Source: Caenorhabditis elegans (taxonomy: Eukaryota > Nematoda > Chromadorea > Rhabditida > Rhabditidae). Taken from it: a stretch of DNA of 64,000 nucleotides. The notes beneath the pieces are model-generated. The model worked only from the letters and a program-made list of their open reading frames with translations, searched no databases and was not told where the DNA came from. The first letter of the stretch is position 1. Every line of letters starts with the position of its first letter. A program made the translations under genes and the position numbers. The DNA is taken from NCBI RefSeq assembly GCF_000002985.6, contig NC_003283.11, positions 10,416,001 to 10,480,000 on the forward strand. The letters are read 5' to 3'. Shown here piece after piece: positions 46,301 to 60,463 of the stretch.

Positions 46301-47364
46301 AGAAATGTCTCAAATGCATTTTTGTTGGAAATGCGGCAGTTGGAAAAACTTCGATGATAGTTAGCTACACGACAAATGTTTATCCACACAACTACGTGCC
46401 AACGGCATTTGATAATTTCTCAGTTGTTGTTCTAGTTGACAAGAAACCAATACGTCTACAGCTTCATGACACCGCTGGACAGGTTAGTGACTCACTTATA
46501 TTTTGGGTGATTCTAGCAACTGGTCCAACTGATTTCATTGGCGCAATTGCGGTTTCCATTAAAAGTTGCCGAATTGATGTTATGTTTTCTGGAATTAAAA
46601 AATGTTAGCATAAAATATTAATTTATTTTTCAAAAGATATTTTGAACTACTTATGCACTGGTTCCATATTTTGGTATTTTTTAGTCTCGCATAAAATCCT
46701 TCAATTTTAGATTGCCGGTTTTGTATTTGTAATTTAATAAAATCGAAACAAACATAGGTATTTATAAATTATCACCACCCCAAAGTACAACTTTTACAGT
46801 TCAATCTCAGTTTTCATTTGTTCTATTTGAACATTGTCAACAGGCAAAACATTTTTTAATTATTTTTATATCATTGTGCAATTAGGTATATATTTATATC
46901 ATTATCAAAATAAACCGCGATACCACTCTTCAAAGTGAGATAGTAGGGGTGCCATAATATTACAGAAAATACTGTAAATATTTAGTTTGGCAAAAACTAC
47001 AAACTAAGATTCTAACTAAAAATTTGAACGACAAGCTATGTATATCGGAAAATTCAAGTTTAAAAGTTAAAGCTCAATTTTGTAAAGTTTACAACTGAGA
47101 AACTACTCACCCAGGTTTTTGAAATTATACGGAAGTGATTGCACAGTTGTTGTTCTGATAGGAACTGAACTTGAAGTTGCTCTGATTCTTTGAATACTTG
47201 GTGGTAATTTACGAATATTTGGTTGATTGAACCTCCTCACTGGATACCTACAACTTCTAATGTTACACATTGACCAATACAATACAAGTTAACCTTTGGA
47301 AACCAAAAGAAAATCCAATGAAACATATTATCAAAGTTGAGACTAAGATTCCAGAAGGATACAT
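43343..47364 (-). CDS. secreted ShKT-domain protein, 223 residues
   Basis: Five exons join in frame: 47294-47364, 47111-47247, 44238-44334, 43868-43935 and 43343-43641. Exon 1 is a signal peptide ([18 protein letters not shown]). A basic, Ser/Thr/Pro linker follows. Exons 3-4 hold a cysteine-rich stretch ([26 protein letters not shown]). The last exon carries a six-Cys ShKT domain ([10 protein letters not shown], then CRHSCGYC). Function is unknown. The 2.8-kb second intron contains the promoter and first exon of chw-1 on the other strand. Exon 3 has two in-frame acceptors 6 bases apart (CTTAG and CCAG). Confidence 0.75.
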
Positions 47365-48484
47365 TGAGAACAAGTGAGCTATTCAAAATGAGATGCCCAT
47401 TCGGATATGCGGCTTCGTTTTATGGTAGACAAGAAATTTAAAAACAAATAATGTCTCTGCCGAGGTGACAGGGTCGGATGTCAAATCGAAAATAGAGAAA
47501 TGCACAATGGCGGATACAAATACCGGATGAGTTTCGGACCGGCGCGCGCAATCCGGAAACAATAGAATAACGGCATTTCAAAGGGATTGAGCATTCGAGA
47601 ACAGAATTTAGTTTAAAACGAAGATGTATGGCATGCTATATTAACTTTTTGAGTTTTCACACTCATTAAAAGATCTCTTATGGGATTTTTGCCCCATTTC
47701 TGTACGAGGAAAAGTTCAGAAAAAATTTATTGCACAAATATTACTAATATGAATGAGTAAAATAGATTACAAACATCCCAGAACTGATAAACCACCTTTT
47801 CAAAAATAATATACAAATTTACACTTTGATCTTAAATTTAATTAAATTCCAAATTCTTTTTCAGTCCTCATTTGACACTCTTCGCCCGTTGTGCTACACA
47901 GATGCTGACGTCTTTGTCATTGTTTATTCAGTTGTTGATTTACAATCATTTGAAGATGTGTCACATCACTGGTATCCGGAAGTCACCAAGAGAAATCCGG
48001 GGACAAAATGTATGTATACAAATTTTTGGACACAGTCCATTTTAATAAAATTTTCAGTAATTCTGGTGGGAACTCAAGCTGATCAGAGATGGCAAGTACG
48101 TGGGAATACTGTCACGCAGTTACGCGGAAAAGCTTTAGCAGACAGACTCGGAGCTGAATTTTTTGAATGTTCAGCACTGACACAACACAATTTAAAACAG
48201 GTTGGTTGATTTCTTAGAACTTCGCAAAGATATTTGAATTCACGAAAAATTTTCAATCCAAACAACATTTCTGTGTTTTATCTCCTGATTTTGCATGAAT
48301 AAAATACTTCGGTATAATTAAACACTGAAAATAAATGAATTGATTCCAGATGTTTGACGCAGCAATTTTGGCCGGTCTCGAGGGAAAGAAGAATCGAGAG
48401 AAACGATCGAATTTTTACACAAAGTCATCGAAAATTAAGGAACGCGTGGCAAGATTCATCACACGTACTCGCAACCTCATTTGA
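46282..48484 (+). CDS. chw-1: Rho-family GTPase CHW-1 (Chp/Wrch-like)
   Basis: Small GTPase related to RhoU/RhoV, acting in cytoskeletal and polarity signalling at membranes. Exons 46282-46482, 47865-48009, 48058-48200 and 48350-48484 give 207 residues. G1 is GNAAVGKTS, so the position equivalent to Gly12 of Ras is Ala, which suggests altered GTP hydrolysis. G3 is DTAGQ. The G4 position reads GTQAD where most Rho proteins have TKxD. The C terminus is basic ([14 protein letters not shown]) and lacks a CAAX box. TTCACAG lies directly before the ATG, a likely trans-splice acceptor. The first intron houses two opposite-strand exons. Confidence 0.9.
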
Positions 48485-51400
48485 TTAATTTTTGAATGTT
48501 TATATTAAATTTTGTAGCTTCGTTCTATCCAATGCGGGTTTTTTCCTCTCTCACTTTTACACTATACGACAATTTTTTATTTGTTGCATTAATTTTTTGA
48601 TCAACATTCAGTATTGTTTCATTTCAAAATGCAAAATTCGAATAAATGCACCACTCTCCGTTTGCAGACGTTGAAATGTCTAGACACATTTTGCAAGTTG
48701 CCAGGAAGAGCACGTATAACAACATCTGCAAAAATTTTGAACGATCAGAAAACACTATTCTGAATCATAAATTGAATTGAAAATTCACAAAACGTACTAA
48801 ATATAAACATTTAAATTTCTACTTCCTATACATATTTTTTTGTCTCCAAGAAGCCAAAAAGTGAGTGGCACGAGGATGCTCATTGGCTATGTGCACCCTG
48901 ATTTTTCTCTTTTGCTTTTTCTGCGGTTGTTGATGAGTACTAGGAAGGATTCGAAAGAATAACGAGAAGTTCAAAAAGTCACGTTTTGTTTTCCAAATGT
49001 TCAGTTTGAAAAATCAAATGATATATGGACTTCAAAATGATTGTGTGGGTTATACATATGACATTTATAAAAGTTTTTTAGAATATATTACTCACAGACG
49101 AATCAGATAAAGATTTCAGCATTGAATATATGAATTGAACACGTTTTGATATTTGACAACAAAGTAGGGTTGCAATGTTTTTTAAAGTGTGAAGCGACTT
49201 CTAAAAAATCAGATTAACATATTTATAAAAAACATTGTTTTATAGCTCAGAAACTTTAGGAAAATGTTTCAGATTATTTTTGACGCTCCTAAACTTTCAG
49301 AAAGTGACGTAGTTTTATTTCTGAGCAACTCGTGGGTTTGTTAGCTCTATCCTTGTTGAACACGTGTGAATATGTTTGCTCCAGTGAATCATTTTTAGTT
49401 GTGTATCCTTCTTGAAACTATAATTTGTCTCAAAATGAGTTTCCAAATCTCAAATCTATGTTTCAACCGTATTATATCTCATTTGTCGATTCAACAATAA
49501 ATAGAGTTACTTATGTTTCTTTACTTGACATTCATAAAATTCTATACTTCATTCTAAAATGAAGGGGGTACATTATAGTTGATGACAAGTGTTCAAACAC
49601 CATGCTTTCATTAAAATTAATAATTTCATTGTGCGTCATAATTCATATGACACCTTCAACACTCTTTCCAAGTAGAGCCACATTATTACGAGCTAATTTC
49701 AACTCCTAATTTTACGTACCAAGAAAACATTTCACGATATACTGACAGATGTTTTTTCACAATATGGTAATGTCTTTGAAGTTTAAGATTTTGCATATTT
49801 TGAAAGAGCGTCTGAAAATGTTGTGATTTGTTTTGTGAGATTTTTTCCGTTTTTTAAATGACGATTTATCCGACCTAAACTTTGAATGATCAATGTTTAT
49901 CGACTAAATTTCAAATTCTATTGTGTTGTAATGACAATTGCGAGGTCTGAGTGAGACTGATCTATTAAATAATTACAACGATTCAAGATCATTTTGTTTG
50001 TCAATTTTTTAATTCAAAAATCTGCTAGCAGTTGAATTCTTAATAATAATCTAATTAATGTTTTACGGTTTCATTTAGGGATTTTGGTTTTTTTTCTCAA
50101 AATTTCTTACAAAAGAAAAACGTTCCATTTTACTTGCAGAATACAAAACGTTGCGTGCCATTTCATTTAGAATTCTAATTAGAAGTATTATATCACTCAA
50201 TCAAAATGTTGGGAAAAATTTAAATATTTGTAAAAAATGTGACATTTTTCAAAACCCACTAATGTGATTTTTTTTCAACATTTAAATTTTTCAAAAACTA
50301 CCACAACATTTATCTACACATGAGCATACTAAAAACACCAAAAGTGTGCTAAAACAGTACCTGGAGTAATTCTATAGGCCATGAAAAAAAGAAAATTGCA
50401 CTGTTTTTCCAAGTTCTATCTCAAAGATTCATGTTTTCTCTATGCAGCGAACAAACGTTTTCCTCAGAAAAATACTTGATAACTGACAATTAGTAATGCC
50501 TTCATTTTATTCTTAATAACAGTCCTCAGTTTTCAGGTTATACTTAATTCTTGAAAAATCAGCATAATGTGCAACAAGTTATGCTAAAGATTAAAAAAAA
50601 TTTGCATCACCCACGAAAGACCTCAAAGACCATTCCTTTCCGAATCTCCTCACACCTTGTACCACATTGAGATAGTAAAGAGATTGGTGGAGAAGCAGAG
50701 TGCGCGTGCATGTGAGCGTGCGCTTTTCACGTTCCAACACAATCTGCGTCTCCGTGCTCTCATCTACCATTATGTCTGTGTCTCTAACTGTCTTACCAAT
50801 TTTTCATTTGCGCACGTAGACAGTTTTGGTGTCTCTCTCTATCTCTCGATTTCCTCCTATATGCGTGTATGTGTGTGAAAGAGAGAATGAGAAGAAAAAG
50901 AGAGAGAAAATGAAGAGGAAAGATCTCCCGCTTCGTCATTTTCCGCGCATTGCATTTTTTGTTATGCTCTTCCAATTAACTGGGTAAAGCATCACGGACT
51001 TTTCAATTATTATATCAAAGTTCTTTTTTTTAACTATCAAACAATTATTCGATCTTCTTATGACTACTGTACCTGATTACACTTAAATTTCCTAAAACTT
51101 TTCCGAAGATCTACTCTTTTATCTATTCAAATATAAAAGAGTGATCTTTGGAATAGGCAAGAAACATGTCGCAAAAGAGTGCACCCATCTGTCTCACATT
51201 CCTCTCTCAAAACTCTTGTTCCTTCCATATCTTCTTCTCATTTCTCTTCGTTTCAATTTCTGCCCTCTTTCGTAAGGTGTGGGAATGTAAAAAAGTGCGT
51301 GACGTAATATGTTCCATCTCTTTTTCTCTGGATTGATGCAACCTTGTTTTGACACCAAACACCCTGCACAACATTTTAGAACATAAAAATTTTAAAATTG

Positions 51401-52524
51401 ATGAATAAAAAGTTATTACCATGTGATGAAGTTCAGTCAAACTTGTTTAGCATCTCATTGGTGTTCACTTGATTGGTCATAAGATTTCTCTTTGTTTTTT
51501 CTTTGCTGAAATGTACATATTAATTCAAGTTTTGAAGAAAAAATACAGATATTCCTTATTTCAAAGCTTTGTCTCGTTATTCCCAAAAAATGTGTTTCTA
51601 TGTTCATGCCATCTGGTGTATAGAGTACAATGTATCGTAAATTTGTTCAGTTTAATAACTTTTAAGAAAATCGTTCTTGATTTACCGTATCAATGATGAA
51701 GGTCGAAGTGATTTCCACCGAGAAATCCTAAAATTATTTTTAAAAATTGCAAAGAAATAGTCTGTAACTTCCGTTTTGAAACCGTTTCTTTTGTGTTACT
51801 TGAATTAGTTTAATTTTTTATATTTCTGAACTTTTCTTTCGAACGTTCTCATTTCATTTTTTTTTCAAAGGCCGATTAAGAGTGCACTTTAATTATAAGT
51901 GTTTCCGGAAACTATTGAAGAGTAGTCCATACTACACATTCCTTTTATATCAAACAATTTTTAACCTGAATAACACGTCTTTTAAACGTTGAAATCAAAT
52001 TTCATTTGAAGGTTAACGGCATCAATTGACAGATAACTTTTTGAATCAATGAAACCATATTTTGTTATTACTATTTAGACAATATACCAGGATAATCCCT
52101 TGTGATTTCTGTTTTACTTCTAATCTATATTGTTTTCTTGATCAAATTTGTTCGATTTTCTTTGTCATCGTGTCTCTTTGATCCGTCCAATCACAACCAC
52201 CACACATTTCTTTCACCGTTCATCTAGTACTGAGAACAGTTTTTTTCGTTTTCAATTTTTTTTTCTTAACTTCTTCGTGTGATAAACGGCAAAATGTCGT
52301 CGTGCAAATCATCAACGCTAAGATGGACATTTTTTTTAATGATAAGAGAAATGCAAAGAGAGAGAGAAAAAAGCACGAGAGAGAGAGAGAGATGAGCACA
52401 CAAGACACGCAAACAATCAGTTTCGGTGCCACGTCGTTCATTTTATCACGTTCACATATTTTTCGGTTATTTTCTGATCACTGCCAGATACTGAATGTGA
52501 CAGAAAAAAGTTGCAGCACATGAC
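48485..52524. other. 4-kb upstream region of egl-9
   Basis: No gene seen on either strand. Contains purine-rich runs (50880-50930, 52350-52395) and a site AGTGCGTGACGTAATA (51294-51309) combining a hypoxia-element-like core GCGTG and a CRE-like TGACGTAA. Whether it is used is unknown. Confidence 0.45.
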
Positions 52525-55500
52525 ATGAGCAGTGCCCCAAATGATGACTGTGAGATCGACAAGGGAACACCTTCTACCGCTTCACTTTTTACAACGCTGG
52601 TATGTTAAACTACTTTAGTTAGAAAATTTAAACTCTTATTACCAACCTTTGAAAATTGAACACCTAAAATGAATTACCTAAGTGATTTTTAAACAGTTAT
52701 TACTCTGTTTTCTGAAATTCACTATTCAAAAAATCTGTAAAAAGGATACTGTACTTCTGTATGTGGTGAACACTGCATCAATGGGACTAGTTTATTAAGT
52801 CTAGCAATTTTGAAGTTTTGTTTGTAGTATGGAACCCCTATTCGCATTAGAGTTAAAAATCACTGAAATCGTACATTTTTCAAAAAAGCATAACTTTTCA
52901 GAATTACATATTTGGGTCACATTAATAATGAATAATTATTCAGATGCTCAGTCAACCATCTTCTTCTACAGCTGTTTTACAGTGTACATATTGTGGAAGC
53001 TCGTGCACATCTTCCCAATTGCAAACATGTTTATTCTGTGGAACAGTGGCTTATTGTTCCAAGGAGCACCAGGTTGGTACCGTAGGGTGTATTCGTTGAT
53101 CAACAAAATAATGGGGGTCCTGCTGATTAGATAAACAAGTGTTCTCACGTAATCCGTCCCTTCTCACGATGCATCTACCCTAAATCTGTTTTTGACTCTA
53201 ATTCCTCCCTTCTTTTCGAATTTTTGAACTGGCTATTTATGGGAATCAAATCTAGTTCCTGTTTAAAATTATACTTTGTTTCTGACAACTACTTCCAATT
53301 ATAGTTGTCTTATTTTTGTTGAATTTTTCGGAAAATAACCTGAACCTGCATATCGCGCAAGAACGTGTCGATTCGAACATTTCGGCTGGCTGCCCTCCTC
53401 CCGAGAAAGAGCTTTTTGAAGCATATGTGCGCAGACAAGAAAGACAGAAACATTTGTAGACCAATGTCTGTGTTTACTGCAAAAACATCAAAATGAAATA
53501 GGGGAAATAGATGATGACAATAGGAAGAAATTTTAATTTCGAGAAAAAAGCTGTGGCAGCGATTTTAGATTTTATCGACGGAATTTGGACGGAGGATTGT
53601 AGATAACCCAGAAAAAGTTGTGACGTTCTCAAGAACAATAGTCTAGTTATTAAAAGTATTGAAAAAGTTCTGAAACTTGTTTCGTTAAAAAATATAATTT
53701 TCAATAAGAACCACTAATAATATAATCATAGTGACCCTCTACATTTAAACTTCCTAAATTATTCAGCATAAAAGTTGGGAAATATCAAACTTTAACAAAA
53801 GACGGAAACAATTCTTAGAGGTATATGTTGTGGCCATAGTATACTATTAGACGAGAATATGTTGCTTCAAAATATTTTACTTCCTTATTTGAGTGCAACA
53901 AAAATCACAATATGATTCATTCGTATTTCTAAAACTTTTCCTCTTTTGTGTTCCCATTGTCAACTTTTTGATCTTATTACTTTTCTAGACACGTCCATCA
54001 ACAACATGCAAATAAAAAATTTGTTTAGTTTCCCACGTCGTTTCATAAATATTCTGATTTATGCTCAACAACTTATTTTTCTTACTAAACATCACACCTT
54101 TCTCTCATTAGACATAACCCAAATCAAGCCACGCCCGTGCACTTTTCACAAATTGAAACATCACAAGTGTCACGTAGACAATTTTTTTAAAGCGACTTAT
54201 GGATTTCAATTTTTAGACGCTTGCAATTTTTTAATTTATTTGCCATAGATGAGATCAAAATTTTGAATACAATTTGCTAAAAACACATGCAAAAACAAAA
54301 TGAGGAAGTAGAGGGTATTATTCTTGTTCAGTATTTCAAATAGTTCTACAACTTTTAGTTTTTCCAATACGAAACTCAGAATCAATATCTAATTTCCAGC
54401 AACTCGATTGGCTAACACATAAAATGATATGCAAGTCACTTCAAACAAGTGGCATGGTGCCAAGTAATTTGATGCCTCAGGCAGCACCTGCTGTTATGGC
54501 TCCAATTCCACCTACTGTTTCGTTTGATGATCCTGCACTTACCACGTCACTTCTTCTATCTCTTCAAAATAATCCAATTCTGAATCAAACTATTTCAAAT
54601 TTTCCGCCAACATTTTCGATCACATCGAAGACCGAACCAGAGCCATCGATTCCAATCCAAATTCCACAAAGGATATCATCAACAAGTACAGTACCGTTCA
54701 GTAGTGAAGGAAGTGCATTCAAACCATACAGAAATACGCATGTGTTTAATTCAATTTCTTCTGAATCAATGTCTTCCATGTGCACATCACATGAAGCATC
54801 ACTTGAACACATGTCATCAGCTTCCCTTGCAATGTTCCCAACAAGTAGTACTGCTCAAAGTGATATCAGTAGACTCGGTAAGCTACCAATTTAACAGTTT
54901 TTTGATATAAAAGATCTTTAAGCTCAAGTTTTGAGTCTTGCTGGAGATTCACCAGCTTCGTTGGCTCTTGTCACAACTTCGGTACCGTCAACTGCTTCCA
55001 CAGCAACTATTCCACCTCCAGCGACAACGACAAGTTCAGCTACAAGTTCAGGCAAAAGCGAGACAATAACTGTTGGAAAAGAAAAGATAATTCAAACTGA
55101 TGATCCGGATATTCAGGTTAGTAAACGTAATCATCTAAAGTCTCATCGAAAGGCCAAAACCTTTTTATTTCCGTATTTCCATGTTAGTTTCATTGGTGAA
55201 AATACCAACTATTTGATGTGAATATGTGTATCTAGGCTCATGCCAACGTGCGGATTCTGCGAGCCCTCCCGAATTTTACGTGATTTGTGAGAAGCGTGTG
55301 TGTGTGTGGAGCGGACGGCAATGCTGCACAAAATGGCAGTTAAACCAAGCGGTTAGAAACAGAGCCACACAGCAACAAAATAAATTGGCTGGTCGGTTTT
55401 GTGCTCTCTGAGTAATTATAAAATGGAAGTGAACTCGATTTGTTTGATGTTGATAGGAACGAGTAGACAGGGATGGATCACGCGTTCAAAGGGTTCGGAG

Positions 55501-58500
55501 ATGATAGTAGTAGACAGTGAGTCAGGTGACAGAAAAATTCACTTTTGATGAAGACTGGAAGTTTTATAGTGAGCATACTTGATATTTTTGTTATCTCTTC
55601 AGAAAATCTGATGAGCACTATTGAGTTAAGAAAATATCATGCTTTTTCATTCCGTTCAGAAGTCCTTCCGTTTAGAATGGAAACACAAAAAATGTAGTGG
55701 AACATATGAATTCATTTTCAAATGTCTATTTTCATCTGTTGATCCCAGCACGATTCATTATTAACTTATAAAAAATTTCTACCGTCTTCTGTCATTAACT
55801 TCTGCTCATCATGCCTCTCAACCCATTACTTTTATTTTTCGGCTCATTGTTCAGTTATCCACCGGACGAGGAAGCAAAAAAGCAGCTCATTCATTATTTT
55901 CTTCGAGTCGCAATGCTTCTTCTTTCCTGTTATACCAACAAATGTGTCAAAGTTCACGTAGCTCTTCTTTCACTTATTCTCTGAATATCTTTTTGATCTA
56001 TCTCACCCTCATGAGAATCTTCCTCCACTTTCCCATCCAAATGGAAAAGAATGAACGGCATCGTCTCGGAAAAGGATGTCGTTCTCCTCTCGATAAGAAA
56101 ATATGAGGAGAATGTCACGTAGACCTGAAAAAAGCGTGAAACCGGAAATTCACATCAAAACAAGCATGGAAATGCAGCGACTGAAATAAACAGAAAAAGA
56201 GAGAATGTATTGGAATGAAAATTAGAATTTCTGGAATTGAAAAAGAAACATACGGTAGTTTTCACTCTTTTCCTCTTTCTCTTTTCTAAAAGACGACGTG
56301 CAGATCAGCAGTGTGCATTTATTGTTATCAGCACTATTCCATTCGTTGTCTCTAAGCGTCCACCTCCCGTTGTCTGTGCAAAACTTTCCCATTTTCGATT
56401 CTCGATTTCGGCACGTTTTGTGAAATTCACCCGCTTCTCTCCATCACGCACGCATACTCTTGCACCGCTCGTTTCTCTTAGCATTTCAGTAAATTCATCT
56501 CCTTTTCCTGGCTTCTTTATTTGTAATGTATTCAGTTTTAGTTTGAGTCTTTCAGTCATTAACTTTGTGCCGGCTTTAACTATTTTTCCAACTGAAAAAC
56601 CAGATAACTGAAAACGAAAAGTGCAAATATCGAAGAGAAAAACAAACAATATACATACTCGTTTCACTCTTGTTTTCCAGTTGTGTAGTCAGTTTAATTA
56701 GTTCTATTACTGAAAATATGTTCCTTTTCTAGCCTAACATAAGTTTTGCACAAAAAATTGAGATATTTTCAATAACAGTCCTAACTCTAAATTTTTTCAT
56801 TTTAATTTTTCTATCATGACCTATACTTCTGATTTTTTACAATTAAAGTATGAATAGCAACTGAAATTATTCTTAAAATGAATTATCCTTTCCCCTCAAC
56901 AGCCTACGTTACTTCTGAATATCTACAGTTTGCACTCTTATCAGTTATCTTATTTTTAGTCTATGATCCTCCATGCTTCCCATGTCCGCAATTTTTCTCG
57001 TACGTGCCATCTTCAGTCCGTCTGCTAAGCCTTCCACATATAAACACACTTCCTAAACAGTACACCAGCGGCGGTCCATCCTCACCAAACGTGCAAAACA
57101 CGATGAATCGTGCGCACATCATCAGTGTCTTCCCCTCAACGACGGCGGCCGCGCTGTCACCATCACTATCTTCTTCTTTTTCTCTTTCCTTCCCATTGAA
57201 TACCACGGCTTCATTGACAGTTTTATAGTATTTATGACGATTTTCAGCACTATCTTTTTATCGGATTTAGTATCGTTGTTTCTCTGCCTTGTTTCATAAC
57301 TTTGAGCACTTCTTGATACTGTACTCATTATCAGATATGCCATTGCGTACAATTGTGGCACCAACATCATACGGTATCCCCACACCAATGCCATCACAGA
57401 GTCGTTGGAAACCATATTCAAAAACTATGAAACCTTCGGTATGAATCACAGAACAACAAATATTGAATGTCTGTGCCAACGATTCAAAGACCACAATTTT
57501 GATTCAAAAATCCGTTTAGTCCGATCTCACGTATCGAGTGGGGAAAAATGAAACAAAGACAGGTGTTGCGAATGAGCCCAGCCAATGATATGTGTTATGT
57601 GATCTTTGCAAAACGGGTTCGGGAAGAGTTGCAAAAATTATCTTCACTTCACTCTGAGAATCAAAATTCGTACTTTCAGATCATCGAAACAGAAGGTGGA
57701 TCAAAACCAACGGTATCCAGAACACGGAAACGACCAACTCCTTCTAACTCCGCTGACCCAAAAATTAATTACAAGGATCACAATAAGAATGTCGTTTACT
57801 CGGTAAGTAAAAAATTAAGTTACGACAATGCATTTTTTGCTTTAAGAAGCCGACCCCTTCTACATAAATTATCAAGCTATACGGCGGTGTACTTGTGTGA
57901 AAAAAAACTTTTTTAAATCCTTGTTTTTACAGACAACCCTCCAAGAACATCAGAAGCATCTTCAGAATCGTGGTCTCGCACTAAGCATTCACCAAGCAAT
58001 GGTTCTACGGTTAAGAGTAAGTTGGTGGTACAGTACCCTTGATGCAGTATATTCAAATGTCTAGCATTTGCTGTAACGAAATTAACTTTCAGTACATTGC
58101 CGAGCATGTGATCAGAAGCCTGAATGAGTTTGGATGGGCCGTTGTTGACAATTTTCTGGGCTCGGATCACTACAAATTTACCGCGAAGTGAGTGACTAGA
58201 TGTAAAGGTTTTTTGTCGATTGCGATAGTTAGTAAACAAACATTTGTGTTGTATTCTCACGTAAACTTGTATTTCTCATGGATGCATCTTTACAGCTGAT
58301 TGTTGCCAAAGGGATCAACATAAATATTTTATTTTTAGAATGTTGTTATTTTAGAAAACTGATTTTTGATCAATAACATAACAATCGACACCATATTAAC
58401 TGTAGATATTAAGAAGCTGGCTTCCTAAAATCTAAAATGTTGAGAGAGAAATAAAACCACACGTTTCGCAATATACTGAAAGTTAATTTGATTAGTGTAA

Positions 58501-60463
58501 CGGCAGAAATACGTGAGAGCAAGAAACATTTTGTTGAGAATCGGACTTTATAACTGTGTTAGATACGCGATTAATAAATTAACTTCAAATGTTTTAAAAG
58601 CAGCAGATACCATATTCATTTCTGATACTGTAACATTCAGTGGGGCCCAATTATCAAGTTTATCTCAATTTATTGAATCTTTATTGAAGTTAAGTGTTTT
58701 GCAAATTTTTAATGAATAAAAATTGTAATTTTAATGCGATATAAATTTTTTGAACAATAAAGCATATTATAAGATCGCAACAAGTGAAATATCAATGCCA
58801 AAATTTTGCAGAGAAATTGAGCGACTCTATGAACGGGGACTCTTCAGCCCTGGTCAGTTGATGGAAGCAAAACACAAAGACGAATTTCACATCAAAGATA
58901 TTCGATCTGACCACATTTACTGGTATGATGGTTATGATGGACGTGCCAAGGATGCTGCAACTGTTCGTCTATTGATTTCAATGATTGATTCTGTAATTCA
59001 ACATTTCAAAAAACGAATTGATCATGATATTGGAGGACGTTCTCGTGCAATGCTTGCCATCTATCCTGGAAATGGAACTCGTTATGTGAAGCATGTAGAT
59101 AATCCGGTAAAAGATGGAAGATGTATAACCACTATTTATTACTGTAATGAAAATTGGGATATGGCAACTGATGGTGGTACTCTCAGATTATATCCAGAGA
59201 CTTCAATGACTCCAATGGATATTGATCCAAGGGCTGATCGTCTGGTATTCTTCTGGTCCGATCGTCGCAATCCTCATGAAGTCATGCCAGTCTTCCGTCA
59301 TCGTTTCGCAATTACTATTTGGTATATGGATAAATCCGAAAGAGATAAGGCTTTGGCAAAAGGAAAAGAGTCAGATGCGGCATGTGCTTCAAAGAAAGAG
59401 AATGATCCAACAAGCTCTTCACTAAATTCCCTTATTGGATCACTTTTGAGACCACGGAAAAATCCAAGTACTCACGATTTATCAAAACTTGACCTTCGAC
59501 TCTTCCCGTCCACATCATCCGATCCAGCTCTGGTATCTGCAGCAGATGAAGATAGAGGTAATTTTTAAAAAATATTGAAGTGGATTAGGAGAATGCTTCC
59601 CGCGTGCTGTGTTGCCTGTAACATTTTTGTTGTGATTTCAGTTGACATCTCTGCCGACTTTCAATCCACTTCAAGTCTGGCTCATCCGGAATCTACTGAC
59701 TCGGGTAAGACAGACTTCAAATAGTTTTTGCTCTGTACATTGTGCTTGTTCAATAGATTTGTCAAAAAGTAGACTAGAAAAGTGGAGCATTTATTTTTGC
59801 TTGCACATAACCAAGATATATAGTTATTAATAATGCTTTCAAATTAAAACTACGTTGCTTGTATGACGTTATATACATAGAAAAATGTCCAAGAAAGTAA
59901 ATTGAGATAGTTTGCATCTCTTCCATAGAAATGTAGTAATCAAATTGATATATCACTTTGTTTAATTATGATCTTGTATTTAGGCATTCCTTTTCAAACA
60001 GGGGTTCGCGGTTTTGTCGTTCGGGAATTGAAATTACTGAAATACTTCACTTTCGGCAACTGCCTAAACTGCCGATTGCCAGAGATTTTTGACAACCACA
60101 CCCCTGATTTCTACTTGAATTTAAAAAGTCTAAGCATTATCAAACAGTGTATGTATAGCTTCCTAGTAGTTTTACATTGCTAGTTTCTATAACTTCAACT
60201 GTAGAAAAATATATTTTCACATTTATTCATTTGAACGAAAATCATCTCCCAGAGATAGTAACACTAAATATTTTTCAGGAGTATCTCTCTCCACCTTCAA
60301 TGTCGCTCATAATCACATGGAACGTACTACCAGTCTCCAGTCGATCTCCGATCATTTCCGTTCCGAAAGATCACACGAACGTCGCAGCTCAACAAGCAGC
60401 GATCAAGATCTAGACGAAGGGCTCCCACCACCTCCTTCCACAAACCCAGAGTATTACATCTGA
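52525..60463 (+). CDS. egl-9: EGL-9, HIF prolyl 4-hydroxylase with MYND finger
   Basis: Oxygen-dependent dioxygenase that hydroxylates HIF-1 for VHL-mediated destruction. Ten exons (52525-52599, 52944-53072, 54400-54877, 54923-55116, 57680-57802, 57933-58016, 58093-58187, 58812-59557, 59642-59704, 60279-60463) give exactly 723 residues. The MYND zinc finger (CTYCGSSC; TCLFCGTVAYC) is in exons 2-3. A long Ser/Thr/Pro-rich linker follows. The catalytic core lies mostly in exon 8: iron ligands in KHVDNP (His, Asp) and NPHEVMP (His), with the 2-oxoglutarate Arg in FRHRFAITIWY. The tail is Ser-rich, ending NPEYYI. A shorter form may start at 57548. Confidence 0.95.
57548..57802 (+). CDS. egl-9: possible alternative first exon of egl-9
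   Basis: An ATG at 57548 opens 44 codons (MKQRQVLRMSPAND onward) that run without a stop into exon 5 in the same frame, through the normal acceptor at 57679. A product from here would lack the MYND finger and most of the linker but keep the hydroxylase domain. Confidence 0.4.
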
